Assembly (NCBI RefSeq): GCF_013030985.1
Contig: NZ_WPYP01000010.1
Location: forward strand, 1 to 64,000
DNA length: 64,000 nucleotides
Source: Ruegeria arenilitoris
GTDB taxonomy: Bacteria > Pseudomonadota > Alphaproteobacteria > Rhodobacterales > Rhodobacteraceae
Direction of reading: 5' to 3'
Translations under genes and position numbers: made by a program
The notes under the pieces: generated by a model
What the model was told of the DNA's origin: nothing
Seen by the model: only the letters and a program-made list of their open reading frames with translations
Databases searched by the model: none
Part shown: positions 46,966 to 57,111 of the stretch, one piece after another
Layout of the letters: every line of letters begins with the position of its first letter
Position numbering within the stretch: the first letter of the stretch is position 1

Positions 46966-47244
46966 AGGCTAGTGATCTGCCCAAAAATCGTCAAAGCCGA
47001 CATTCGGAAACAGGTCCGAGAGTTACATCTTGCGGACAAACTAGACGTCCGCTCCTGCAGTTATTGCTGGCGTTGCAACCGTCGCAATAACCAGCGGTAT
47101 TCATGCGGTGTGGCAGATCAAATCGCTGAACCGTCGGCAATTTCGCCACATGCGACAGTCTACTTCCGTAGCACCCAAGACTCCGGTTTGATCGACCACT
47201 TCAAATTGCTATCGGCAATGTACTGACAAGATAGGGATTTTCTA

Positions 47245-49830
47245 TTGCGGGTAGCATACTTTCTTGCGCTTTTTCTTTCGGTTATCGGTTCTCAATTCGC
47301 CTCGGCGCAAGAAGTCTCGCGCTATTTGACGATCGAACCCGCCGCGCATTGGGTCAACCAGGTCGACCGCCTGAATGTTGCGTTTCCATTGGGCAAGGAT
47401 CGCGAGATCAACTACCTGCTGGTCGACAATCAGATCAGGTTCGGCGAGACTGATACTGAAGTTTTTCTACACTATGCCGAGCAACTGCTGACCCCCAGCG
47501 CGATCGAGGACAACTCGTCCCTTTCGATCACGTTTGACCCCAGCTATCAGACAATCTCTTTCCATCACCTGCACCGCGTTCGGAACGGTGTGGTCACTGA
47601 TATTCTGGATCCGTCGCTATTCGATATGTACCGCGCAGAAGTCGAGCGTGATAAGCTTATCTACAATGGCGAAATGGTGCTGGCCTACCTCGTCCCCGAC
47701 GTGCGCGTCGGCGACATTTTAGACTATTCCTATACGATCCATGGCCGAAACCCAGCGCTTGGGTCAAACTTTTCAGGCCGTTTTCAGCTTCAATATGGCG
47801 TCCCGGTCCAATACCAATACAAGCGCGTATTGGTCCCTTCTGGTCGCGACATAGAGGTCAGGTCCTACGGCAAACCCCCAAAGCCCGCAATCTCTGAATT
47901 CGAAGATGAAACCGAGTATTTGTGGACCAGCAAAAACATCCCGGAAATTGAGGTCGATGGATATCTGCCTGGCTCTTACATCGCCTATCCCTCGACCTAC
48001 CTTAGCAGCTACGAAAGTTGGAAATCGGTGGGTGCGCATTTTGCGCCATTCTATGACGTCAGCCAGATTAGATCGGACGAACTGCAGCAGATTGCCTCCG
48101 ATATCCGTGCGAAGCATGTATCTGACAAAGAACGCCTGCGCGCTGCATTGGATTTCGTGCAACGGGAAATCCGTTATCTCGGTATAGAAATCGGACCGGG
48201 CGGTTTTGTTCCGCGCCATCCAGACCAAGTTTTGCGCAATCGGTTTGGCGACTGCAAGGACATGGTCGTGTTACTTACAGCGCTGTTGGCCGAACTGAAT
48301 ATCGAAGCGGTGCCAGTGTTGGTCGATTTTGATATCAGGGGGGATCTGGAAATATTCCCGCCATCCCACAACTCATTCGATCATGTTATCGTCTCTGCGA
48401 CAGTTGCGGGAACGCCCTATTTCCTTGATCCGACCCGAGGCGTTCAGCTTGGCGATCTGGATCACCTTCAGCAGGCCGATTTCGGAAAAGGCCTTGTTGT
48501 CGCCAAAAATGGCCCAGGGATCATCTCGATCAAAGCGCCACAGCCGGAATTCTACAAGGACTTCACGGATAGCTATGACGTTGTTTCTGACCCTGAAGCA
48601 GTTATGCTGACAAGTGTCTCCAGATACCGCATGGCAGCAGCGGACAGTATTTTGTCTTGGTACAAAAAGGTGGGTCCGACAGCCGCCAATAGGTCATTTC
48701 TGGAGTTCTATCAGAATTCCCGACCGCAAACTGAGAGCGTTTCTGATTTAAAAGTTGATGTCGACGAGACCACCGCTGAGGTCGTGATTACCGGTCAATA
48801 CCGCATACCCAATGCCTGGCAAGAAGGCGAAACACCAGATTGGTTAGAATTCTATTCAGACACTGGTGATTTGCTTCACGACATGCCTGGTTTCGTAGGC
48901 GCGTCCCGTACCATGCCTTTTGCATTGCCGCATCCGGTTCGAACCAGGCAATCCATGCGGTTCATTCTGGATGACACTTGGGAAATTGGGGACGACCAGC
49001 AGAGTTATGTGCAACCTGCGTTTGAATACCATCGATCAGAGAATTTTGAGGATGAAATCTATACCAAAGAAGTCATCTATTTTTCAAAGTCCGATAGGAT
49101 CATGGCGGATGAGTTTGTTGCGACCATGGGTGCCATTCAAAATGCCCGAAACGATACCCAGGTTTCGCTTACAATAAGTCCCCCCTACGACCCGGGTTTC
49201 ATTGAAGAATGGATCGACGGCTTCGACGAAGACACTTTCGGATTCTATGCATATATACTTTGCGCGCTGCTGATATCCCTGATTGGCGCGTCTCTATTGA
49301 AGAATAGCGATGTCGCTTGGCGAGAGTATCAGGTCTTTCATCCGATCTCGCTCACGAAGTTTGTTGTCATGACAATCGGGACGGTCGGCATCTATCCGGT
49401 CTATTGGAGCTTCAAGAACTGGCAGTGGGTCCGAGATGTCGACGCGCAATCGGTATCACCCTTTTGGCGCGCGGTGTTTAGTCCCATTACCAATTTCAGC
49501 CTGTTCGCGCGTATGGCCAGCGTGCCCCAGGAAAGCAATCGGTTTCGGAGTTCGGCAACACTACTTGCTGCCATCTTGTTGGTCGGCGAATTCCTCGGCT
49601 GGTACGAGGGCGAGTTGGAGGCTAGTGTTGAAGATTGGCTGCTTGTGATTTCAATCGTGACGTTGTTGGCATGGATCCCTGTGGTCAGGCACGTCAACAA
49701 ATTGAATACGACTTACCCGGATGTAATTCGAAAAAACTCCAGATTTGGCTGGCCTGCGCTTGGAATGCTCGTGTTGTTCCTGCCCTTTTTTGTACTGTTC
49801 ACACTCGCCTGGTTCGACCCGATATTGTGA
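47245..49830 (+). CDS. DUF3857-transglutaminase protein with C-terminal membrane domain
   Basis: 861 residues from TTG, with TAGGGA upstream. A signal peptide (to about QFASAQ) is followed by DUF3857 (about 40-250) and a transglutaminase-like domain with a full triad: Cys337 in FGDCKDM, His380 in FDHV and Asp395 in FLDP. After about residue 670 come several membrane spans with GTVGIYPVYWSFKNWQWV, a motif of separate bacterial membrane proteins. DUF3857 proteins normally end after the enzyme domain, so the membrane tail is unusual. Role unknown; the enzyme should face the periplasm. Confidence 0.87.
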   Translation: MRVAYFLALFLSVIGSQFASAQEVSRYLTIEPAAHWVNQVDRLNVAFPLGKDREINYLLVDNQIRFGETDTEVFLHYAEQLLTPSAIEDNSSLSITFDPSYQTISFHHLHRVRNGVVTDILDPSLFDMYRAEVERDKLIYNGEMVLAYLVPDVRVGDILDYSYTIHGRNPALGSNFSGRFQLQYGVPVQYQYKRVLVPSGRDIEVRSYGKPPKPAISEFEDETEYLWTSKNIPEIEVDGYLPGSYIAYPSTYLSSYESWKSVGAHFAPFYDVSQIRSDELQQIASDIRAKHVSDKERLRAALDFVQREIRYLGIEIGPGGFVPRHPDQVLRNRFGDCKDMVVLLTALLAELNIEAVPVLVDFDIRGDLEIFPPSHNSFDHVIVSATVAGTPYFLDPTRGVQLGDLDHLQQADFGKGLVVAKNGPGIISIKAPQPEFYKDFTDSYDVVSDPEAVMLTSVSRYRMAAADSILSWYKKVGPTAANRSFLEFYQNSRPQTESVSDLKVDVDETTAEVVITGQYRIPNAWQEGETPDWLEFYSDTGDLLHDMPGFVGASRTMPFALPHPVRTRQSMRFILDDTWEIGDDQQSYVQPAFEYHRSENFEDEIYTKEVIYFSKSDRIMADEFVATMGAIQNARNDTQVSLTISPPYDPGFIEEWIDGFDEDTFGFYAYILCALLISLIGASLLKNSDVAWREYQVFHPISLTKFVVMTIGTVGIYPVYWSFKNWQWVRDVDAQSVSPFWRAVFSPITNFSLFARMASVPQESNRFRSSATLLAAILLVGEFLGWYEGELEASVEDWLLVISIVTLLAWIPVVRHVNKLNTTYPDVIRKNSRFGWPALGMLVLFLPFFVLFTLAWFDPIL

Positions 49831-50374
49831 GTTCCACTCCCATGGCAGCAGGCATGACCAAATCGAAATTCGTGACGTTTGTTGATCCCGAGGAACGCTC
49901 AGTATTTTAGATTGGCGAATGGGCGCCGCGTTGAAAAGGCTGCAGACAAGGGCACAATGCTCATCCCGGAGCCAGTAGAACGCCTGGCCGTTCAATCGCC
50001 ACCATTGAAGCTCTCTCAGAACGTACGCACGGTGTCGTGTATTGAGACGCGGCCAAGAAAGCCAACATTCGTTGCGGCGCAGAAAGTGGTAGATGTGGGT
50101 TCATTCCAATCCTTGGCGCTATTGCAGAAAGACCTCCTGCCCCGCCAATAACTGATCACGCAGAACGGCCCATCGGCAAAGGACAGCGTCCGCGTGATAA
50201 GACGAATATGCTTCTCAGGCAGGCGGTGCTGTTGCCTGCCCCCCTGGATCTCAAGGCCCATAGGAGACATTCACCGTTCAACCCAGCGCGGCGGTACTGC
50301 TTCACCAGACCGATTTTCATTACCAGGTAGTATCTGGTCTCCTGTGAATTCACACACTGAAAAGAACAAGTAAT
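49831..50374. other. gene-free stretch
   Basis: No convincing gene on either strand. Contains AGGAGACATTCAC at 50262-50274, which also occurs at 23275 and, with one change, at 54474; all three lie in decayed or empty DNA. Confidence 0.4.
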
Positions 50375-50875
50375 TCAACTGCTGTTGGTGCCTGGGGGCT
50401 CGTACGGCCGCAACATTGGAACCCATCTTGGCACCGCCGCCTTGTACTGTAGGTACTCCTTGCCAAAGCGTCGTTCCAACCCCGGTTCTTCTACGAATAT
50501 GAAGTAAACCGTATTGAGGAGAAAAAACACTAGCGCCCAGCTGAGCAGGAGCGGGCTGTTCAACGCCACGGCTTCAGCCAATATCATCAGGATGACCGAT
50601 GAAAGCATGGGATTGCGTACAAAGCGATAAGGTCCACTGACCACAAATCTTTGAGGTGGATCCCACGGTGCAGGAGTCCCATGCCCCTCATGAACAAACA
50701 GCTTCATCGTGTAGGCGGCCAAAACAAGCGCGGGGACTGCCAACATCACCGCCACAGCCCAATGGAGGCGCGTCCCAACACTTGCGCCAAATGGCCAACG
50801 TTCGCTGAACCATTGGATCAAAATCGGGATGTAAATCAGCGCTGTTCCGGGGAGGATAAGCACTGTTTTAGTCAT
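50375..50875 (-). CDS. isoprenylcysteine carboxyl methyltransferase-like membrane protein
   Basis: A 166-residue protein with four to five membrane spans and the ICMT/PEMT signature: VVSGPYRFVRNPM (about 82-94) and FVEEPGLERRFGKEYLQYKAAVPRWVP near the end. Bacterial members methylate small lipophilic or unknown substrates with SAM. MTKTVLI at 50875 is used as start. Confidence 0.88.
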   Translation of the reverse strand: MTKTVLILPGTALIYIPILIQWFSERWPFGASVGTRLHWAVAVMLAVPALVLAAYTMKLFVHEGHGTPAPWDPPQRFVVSGPYRFVRNPMLSSVILMILAEAVALNSPLLLSWALVFFLLNTVYFIFVEEPGLERRFGKEYLQYKAAVPRWVPMLRPYEPPGTNSS

Positions 50876-51075
50876 TCTCCAAAACATGGTGTAGACTTAT
50901 CATATCTTGTCTATCACCGGGATCGCGTCGCACTTAATTTTCATTTGCGGAAATCATTGATGCGACAATCATCCCTTTGAAGCTTTGGTAAATCTCATAT
51001 TTCTGTCTTGAAGTTGTTCATTTTGGTGACCTGAATTGCTACGATTTAAGTTGAGGCAACAAGCAGGACATCGCG

Positions 51076-51378
51076 ATGCGCAATGCAATCTTCTTACCCC
51101 TGGCGGCATTGTTCCTAGGGACCATCATGAACGTTGAACCGGCAGCCGCCGCCTCGCTCGGACGATACGAGGTATTTGGCGTCGAAGACGGTGACATGCT
51201 GAAAATGCGTGGTGGGCCTGGAACAGGCTACGTTGTGATTGTTGGTCTGCCAAATGGAACCGCCTTACGAGTTCACAGTTGCGAGCAAACCGGTGGCACC
51301 CGATGGTGCCGCGTTTCCTTGGAGCGCGCTCGTGGGCTCAAGGGGTATGTCTCTTGGGCATACTTGCGAAAAATTTGA
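51076..51378 (+). CDS. secreted bacterial SH3-domain protein
   Basis: A 100-residue protein with a signal peptide (cleavage near PAAAAS) and one SH3b domain: LKMRGGPGTGYVVIVGLPNGTALRV, CEQTGGTRWCRVS, LKGYVSWAYL. Two Cys flank the TGG turn and may form a disulfide. Likely periplasmic wall-binding. Convergent with the cyclase gene. Confidence 0.87.
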   Translation: MRNAIFLPLAALFLGTIMNVEPAAAASLGRYEVFGVEDGDMLKMRGGPGTGYVVIVGLPNGTALRVHSCEQTGGTRWCRVSLERARGLKGYVSWAYLRKI

Positions 51379-51418
51379 AACCCCGAGATCGAAGCGCCCA
51401 ATCTTGATCGAATGTAAT

Positions 51419-53479
51419 CTAGTAATTTTTCCTGGCTCTCGAAACGGCTCGCCAGTTTTCTGTTGGTGGGCTGTCCAATAAGTGTTGGGCGCGGGCCATC
51501 ATTGCAATTGAGGCGGGGTCCCCGTTTCGCGCCTGGTCAGCGGCCGCAAACGCTGCAACAGCCATTTCAAACTGTCCAGCCCGATAGTGTGCAAGCCCCT
51601 GTTCATACGACTTAATCCAAGCTAGGGATCCATCAAACCCATCCTGCATCGCGATCAGTTCGTAGACGACCAGCTCTTCGGTCCGTCCGAACACGATAAG
51701 CGTGTCCAGTTCACGGACCACTATCGAATTGGCAGCCTGACGTCTCGTCTCCTGCCCGATCAGAATTAGCGTACCATAATCTTTATTGGCACCTTCTAAC
51801 CGACTGGCAACGTTCACAACATCACCAATCGCGGTGTAATTCAGACGCTGTTCCGAGCCGATGTTTCCGACCAGGGCCTCACCGCTGTTCAGCCCGATCC
51901 TGACGCGCAGGGGGTTGCCGTCCTCATCTTCAATTTCGGACGCTTCCACTGCAGCGACAAGGTCCAACGCAGCGCGGCAGGCATTTTCAGCGTGATTGGT
52001 ATCATTACGCGGCGCCCCCCAAAACGCCATCACAGCATCGCCAATGAATTTATCGATCGTTCCACCGTTCTGAGTGATGGCGGCTGAGGCCGCGCCGAAA
52101 AAGGGTTCCATCAATTGGACGATTTTGGGGCCGAGTTTTTCGGACAGACCGGTGAACCCCGCAACATCACAAAACAAAACGGAAATCTGTTTCATTTCTC
52201 CGCCCGGCTGTATCTTGATACCCTCAGCAACCAGCATTCGCACGAGATCAGTGGGCACATACTTTCGGAACGCAGACAGGCCTGCCGCCATGCTGGCAGT
52301 TGCTGCAGAAAGATTGGCAAGTTCAGACAGGTTGGAGGGTCTGCGCGCAATCTGATCGACGTCAAAGCGCTCAATTTTACCAAGGTCTTCGGCAATGCGC
52401 GCCAACGGATTTGCCACAACTCCGCGGATCAGCCAGATCGCCAGCCCAGTTGCGAAAACCACCACAACTATCAACACGTAAATCAGGTTGATCAGCGTTG
52501 CATTGATGCCCGAAAGAAAGGCAGCTTCAGGTATGACTGTTGCAACGCGCCAGCCGTAAAACCCAAGTGGCGTCAGCGCCACCGCATAAGGCACGCCGTC
52601 GATGACGATGCGTTTCGTCAAAGTGCCTGGGGTATTCGTTTGGGGGTCAGCCAATAGCCTCTCACCTGAGATCATAGCTGCTTCGTAGAGCTTGCCCTCT
52701 CCCATGCGCGCCGGAGTACTCTCATCCGCTTTAGGATCGGGTACTGCAATGACTTTGCCATTAGCGTTCAGAATGAATGCCGCGCCAAACTCGCCAGGTG
52801 CAAGCGTGGCAAGAAAACGTGACAAACGATCCGTTTCGATCGCAACGGCCAGAACTCCTTGTCGCTTTCGATTGACGTCTATCGGACCGGCAAAGGCGTA
52901 AGTGGTTTTGTCACTATCTGGAAGGTCGCGCACTTCGATCCACCCGGCGAAGTTGAGGCCCATGAAGTTTTCGAACCAGGCATGATCGCGCGGATCATAG
53001 GATGTTTCGGTAAAGGTCCTTTCTTCGAACTGGATGTCACCGGGAATGAAGATGTAGCGGTCTTTCCGCAGCATTCGATCCCGGATTCCTTTATCGATTT
53101 CCATCATCTCAAGCCCGCCGTCACCTAAGCGATGTGATGCAAAAAAATTCCCATCCGGCCAGCCAAAGAACATCCATGAGATATTCGGCTGTGCCTGTAA
53201 TTGTGACAGGAAAACAAACTCTCGCTTGTCGGCCTGCCGTGTCGTGATGACGTTCTGAACAAAGATAGTGCGAACGGCTGCCCAAGCGGCTTCGGCCGAC
53301 CTTAGGGTCACGCCCACCTCGATGCGGACGGTATTTGCAATCTGGCCGTTGATTTCAGCCGCTAGCATACGGCTATTGTCGCGCGCTGTTCTCCACCACA
53401 GGGAATGCACGATAACCGTCGATACCCCGATAGAAACAGCCACCAGAATTGACACAGCAATGCCTACGCTGAATCGCAA
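51419..53479 (-). CDS. membrane class III adenylate/guanylate cyclase with Cache and HAMP domains
   Basis: 686 residues. Membrane span at about 5-27, a periplasmic dCache-like sensor (about 35-310), second span (about 325-348), HAMP (about 350-400) and cyclase domain (about 425-600). Catalytic features are complete: Asp in SVLFCDVAGFTGLSE, Lys and Asp in IDKFIGDAVMAFWGAP, and NVASRLEGANK. A short TPR-like tail follows. The start is TTG with GGAGG five bases upstream. Senses an unknown external ligand. Confidence 0.92.
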   Translation of the reverse strand: MRFSVGIAVSILVAVSIGVSTVIVHSLWWRTARDNSRMLAAEINGQIANTVRIEVGVTLRSAEAAWAAVRTIFVQNVITTRQADKREFVFLSQLQAQPNISWMFFGWPDGNFFASHRLGDGGLEMMEIDKGIRDRMLRKDRYIFIPGDIQFEERTFTETSYDPRDHAWFENFMGLNFAGWIEVRDLPDSDKTTYAFAGPIDVNRKRQGVLAVAIETDRLSRFLATLAPGEFGAAFILNANGKVIAVPDPKADESTPARMGEGKLYEAAMISGERLLADPQTNTPGTLTKRIVIDGVPYAVALTPLGFYGWRVATVIPEAAFLSGINATLINLIYVLIVVVVFATGLAIWLIRGVVANPLARIAEDLGKIERFDVDQIARRPSNLSELANLSAATASMAAGLSAFRKYVPTDLVRMLVAEGIKIQPGGEMKQISVLFCDVAGFTGLSEKLGPKIVQLMEPFFGAASAAITQNGGTIDKFIGDAVMAFWGAPRNDTNHAENACRAALDLVAAVEASEIEDEDGNPLRVRIGLNSGEALVGNIGSEQRLNYTAIGDVVNVASRLEGANKDYGTLILIGQETRRQAANSIVVRELDTLIVFGRTEELVVYELIAMQDGFDGSLAWIKSYEQGLAHYRAGQFEMAVAAFAAADQARNGDPASIAMMARAQHLLDSPPTENWRAVSRARKNY

Positions 53480-53768
53480 CTAAACCTCCGACAACAACGT
53501 CATGTGCCTAAGTATTGAATTGCGACTGCCAAGAGGGCAAAGCTTTCTTAGATCCAATCCCGAATTCTCACGTATCTGTTAGGTGCTAGCCGTGGATTTT
53601 GGCGAAGCAGACACCTTAACATTACATGCTGTATCTGACCTACGAAGTCTTCCAGATGCTTCGCGCAGGTGATTGTGTGGCCCAAAGCATGCGCAATTGG
53701 GCGGACCCTGAACCGAGGTCGAGCTCCCGATAGGATCACAGTAAATCTGTGAACAAGGGAGAAGGACG

Positions 53769-54359
53769 ATGGAATAATTTGCCGGGCTGGATGCGTCCCT
53801 GCGATCATGTGCGCTGTGCAATGTTGATGCGAGGGGTCGCGTTGCATATGAGCGTGAGCTGGCCTGTGACGTCGTTGAAATCGCCCAGTGTCCGGAGAGC
53901 TTTGCTTACCCGATTGCAAGGATCGGCTTCGAGGCCGGCACTATGAGTCAGCATTTGTTTTACGGTCTCACGAATTATGGCTTTGATGTTGTCTGTATGG
54001 AGGCTCGCCAGGTCAGTGCCGCCCTGTCTGCGATGCGGAACATGACCGATTAGAACGATGCCCGCGGCATTGCTCATACCCTGCGAACTGGCTGGTTCAG
54101 CCCGGTCTACATGAAGAGCCGAGAAGCGCATGGTATTCGAGCGCTGCAGAGTTGCCGCAAAGCCTTGTTCAACAAGACAATCGATCTGGCGAACGAAGTT
54201 CGGGGTCTTTTGAAGATCTTTGGACTACGCCTGCCCAAGACCGTTCAGCATGGTAGCTTCGATGAAATAGTCCCAAAGCGAGGCTCTCCATTGCCAATCC
54301 GACATATGCGTGCCGCGATGTCCCACGAGACATCAACCAGACTGCGAAGAGAAGCGTGA
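53769..54359 (+). pseudogene. IS110-family transposase fragment with two stop codons
   Basis: In one frame it reads ME, stop, FAGLDASLRSCALC, then ARIGFEAGTMSQHLFYGL, VCMEARQVSAALSAMRNMTD, stop (TAG at 54051), NDARGIAHTLRTGWFSPVYMK and RKALFNKTIDLANEVRGLLKIFG. This is the N-terminal DEDD part of IS110 transposases. Similarity ends after HGSFDEIV, and the C-terminal part is absent. Inactive. Confidence 0.85.
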
Positions 54360-54556
54360 CCCGGATGAGCGACGAACGCCCCAACTGACAAAGGAAAACG
54401 AGCTTGACCTATAAACCCAATTAGAAAAGCTGCCATTGACCTTGATCACCGTCGCTGCGGTGCGGCCCGTCAAAGGAGACATTCGCTGCGCGAGCGAAGC
54501 CGGAAGTCCGACGGAGGTCCGAAGTGCGGGCGAGGTTGTCGCTCGGGTTAACCCGC

Positions 54557-55045
54557 CTAAGGGTAGACGACCATAGGAAGAACCAAGCCCCAGGGAGTTT
54601 CCTCGGCGCGTCGCAATTCCTTGAAGCCTGCTTTTCTGTATGCAGCTATCGCACGGACATTTTCTGGGTGCGGATCAGTGGCAATTACCGGAGCGCCGTC
54701 CTCAAAAAGTCTCTTAAGCCTTTGGGCTATGAAGCTCGGGCCGTACCCCTTTCCAGTCATGTTCAATTCGCCAATGAACTGGTCAATTCCACGCGAACCC
54801 TTCGGAAGATCATAGAAATGATGATCGTCCCAACCATGAACCGAATAGTCTTGCATATAGGCAAAGGGTTGATCGGCTAAACCGACTATCCACCTAGCCA
54901 CCCGCGTGTCATCGAAATCCTTGGCTTCACCGGGCTCTGTAGAATCCCACCATTCTCGGACATGAGGACGGGATTGCCAATCCAGCAGCAGTTCAAGATC
55001 GGCAGCCGTAGCGCTGCGGAACGTGAATTGTTTCGCGCTTTTCAT
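54557..55045 (-). CDS. GNAT acetyltransferase resembling aminoglycoside 6'-N-acetyltransferases
   Basis: A 162-residue GNAT protein with the AAC(6')-like layout: FRSATAADLELLLDWQSRPHVREWW, RGIDQFIGELNMTGKGYGPSFI as the acetyl-CoA loop, and DPHPENVRAIAAYRKAGF. The resemblance to AAC(6') enzymes is at family level; resistance activity is not shown. It stands between IS110 and IS1111 fragments, which fits acquisition by mobile DNA. Confidence 0.85.
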   Translation of the reverse strand: MKSAKQFTFRSATAADLELLLDWQSRPHVREWWDSTEPGEAKDFDDTRVARWIVGLADQPFAYMQDYSVHGWDDHHFYDLPKGSRGIDQFIGELNMTGKGYGPSFIAQRLKRLFEDGAPVIATDPHPENVRAIAAYRKAGFKELRRAEETPWGLVLPMVVYP

Positions 55046-55074
55046 TACGGAAAACTAGCACAATTGTCTTCGGA

Positions 55075-55578
55075 TTGAATGGCCTCGAAGCAGACGTCGG
55101 CAGGCGCGTGCACGCTGTTTTGGGTCTCCACAATAGATTCCGATGGTATGAAAAGCGTTTGCAGCAGGTTGCTAAGGAGGACGAGCGTGTAAGACTGCTG
55201 CGCACAATACCTGGCGTTGGAGCGGTGACGGTCTCTGCGATTATCGCCAGCATCGGAGACGGCCACCAGTTCAGAAATGGTCGCGAGTTTGCAGCATGGC
55301 TCGGTTTGACGCCTGCGAACAAGTCTAGTGGCGGCAAAGAGAAATTGGGACAGATCACCAAGATGGGTGATCAATACTTGAGATCACTGCTTGTCGTTGG
55401 CATGACATCGCTGGTCAGGCAGACCCGATCACATCCAGAGCGCGCTAGCAAATGGCTGACGTCACTTCTCGAACGTAAACCTGTGCGCGTCGCCACTATT
55501 GCAATGGCCAATAAGACGGCTCGGATCGTCTGGGCCGTTCTCACACGCAACACACCTTACAACCCACACATGGCCTGA
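55075..55578 (+). pseudogene. C-terminal fragment of an IS110/IS1111-type transposase
   Basis: 167 codons matching the Transposase_20 end of IS1111-like enzymes: RLLRTIPGVGAVTVSAIIASIGD (helix-hairpin-helix), FAAWLGLTPANKSSGGKEKLGQITKMGDQYLRSLLV with the catalytic Ser region, and RVATIAMANKTARIVWAVL. The N-terminal DEDD half is missing; the break lies right at the neighbouring GNAT gene start. Sequence to about 55760 is probably the element's 3' end. Confidence 0.85.
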
Positions 55579-57108
55579 GGAAAAAAGAAACACGAGTTAG
55601 CAAGACCTGCGAAATGATGGTGCATAAGTCAGCCGCCAAAGCCAGGACACCCCGCCGAATGTCCTGGGCGATACAGCCCGCTTTGCCGTAAGGGACCTGG
55701 TTTGCGGAACCCATCAGGGCCAGCGGTCGAAGCCGCATAAACAGGCCGGACATACGACTGCTTCTGACAAATGCGCAATTCAGATCAAAAAAGTCTTGCT
55801 ATGCAGGAGCCATCCACACAAGACATTCACTACGAACGCAAAGCTCCAGGGCAGACTAAGGCAGGCGGCATGGATATCGCGAGCCTGAACTGCCCCCAAG
55901 TCTCTCAGTCCTTCCTTTTTTAACCTCACATGCTCTGGATCGGTAGCATTGGATCATTTCGGTCTGATCGGTTCCCATAGAGTCAGCAGGTAGAATCGCC
56001 TTTGGGCGTAAGGATCAGATGGTTTTTATCACCGTCTTTCGGTGCAAGAAGCTCCATACGCATGAGTGGGCCGATCCCTTTGGTGGCAAAGCTGTGTTCA
56101 TCCCTCTTGCGATTGCCGCCTTGATCTACCCACGCCCACCTTTGTCGCCTTGTTGCAGGGTCTGAATACCCCCGAAGTTCACTCGGCGTGAAAGAGGCTT
56201 TAACCCCTCGGTTGATGTAGGTGAATGTCAGATACCTCAGGATAGATCGGGATGTGGGTGGGACAAGTTCCCAGGCGACAGAGGCGTCATTGCTCGGCAG
56301 TTCGGGTTTGGTGCGTCTGCTTTTTCTCAGTGTTCAGGCCCAAGTTTGTAAGCTGAGACCAGTGCGCTAGTTTTGTCACCCGGTAGGTTGTTTCGGGCTC
56401 CATACTTCCGGGCGCAGCGATCATTGGAGACGATCCTGCGCGCCTCTTCCCGGAACATGGCTTTGATTTGCTTGTCCATTTCACCTCCTAAATACTGAGT
56501 TTAATGGTGTCGAATTAGCGGCATACCTGATAAGTGCAGAGGTTCCGCAGCCAAGCAAAGTTCCATACTGAAATTCCAGATATTACCTACCGAATGCGTT
56601 AAGTCATGGTTCGCATTTAATCACACCGAGCGGACCATACGGTTGGCAAGAATATGCAGGAAGAAAAGCGCATGCTTGATTAGCGCAACTCTACTGGCGT
56701 AGTTTCATACAAGGACTCAAACAAAAAAGGAGCGAACTTACACATTTGCTGCACTGCGTCTGATTTAAGATAGGGCAGCGTCAGTTTCAGTTTTTCTCCT
56801 GCTTGGCCTCACGTTCGTTTGCGTACCCGGCCTTTTATTTGTGTTGAAGTTTTAATGAGGGCCTCGTTGTTTGGGGCAGTTTTGGCGGAGGGTTCTTCCT
56901 GCAATGCAAAACAAAAAAAACGCCGTCCCCCCAGCTTTGTCCCAATCGGTCTGGCTCAGAATTCAAAGTACCGATCCTTCAGCCATACAGTGCTCCAATC
57001 CGGCCAAGTGTTTGATCGCGGGCGCGCCAAGGCGTCAGAGATCTCTCCGAATACCAATTCACCACGATTGCCCCCACACGGCTGTTCTTGTGGGGCAAAA
57101 AAGGCTGA
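55579..57108. other. 1.5-kb gene-poor stretch
   Basis: The first ~180 bp is probably the IS1111-type element end. Beyond it no frame on either strand gives a recognisable protein. Short frames such as 56287-56484 lack domains. Composition drifts AT-rich around 56500-56900. Likely decayed genes plus the promoter of the flavoprotein gene. Confidence 0.4.
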
Positions 57109-57111
57109 GTG

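Noticed and set aside
56287..56484. 65-codon frame in the gene-poor region
   Set aside because: No recognisable family and disrupted context.
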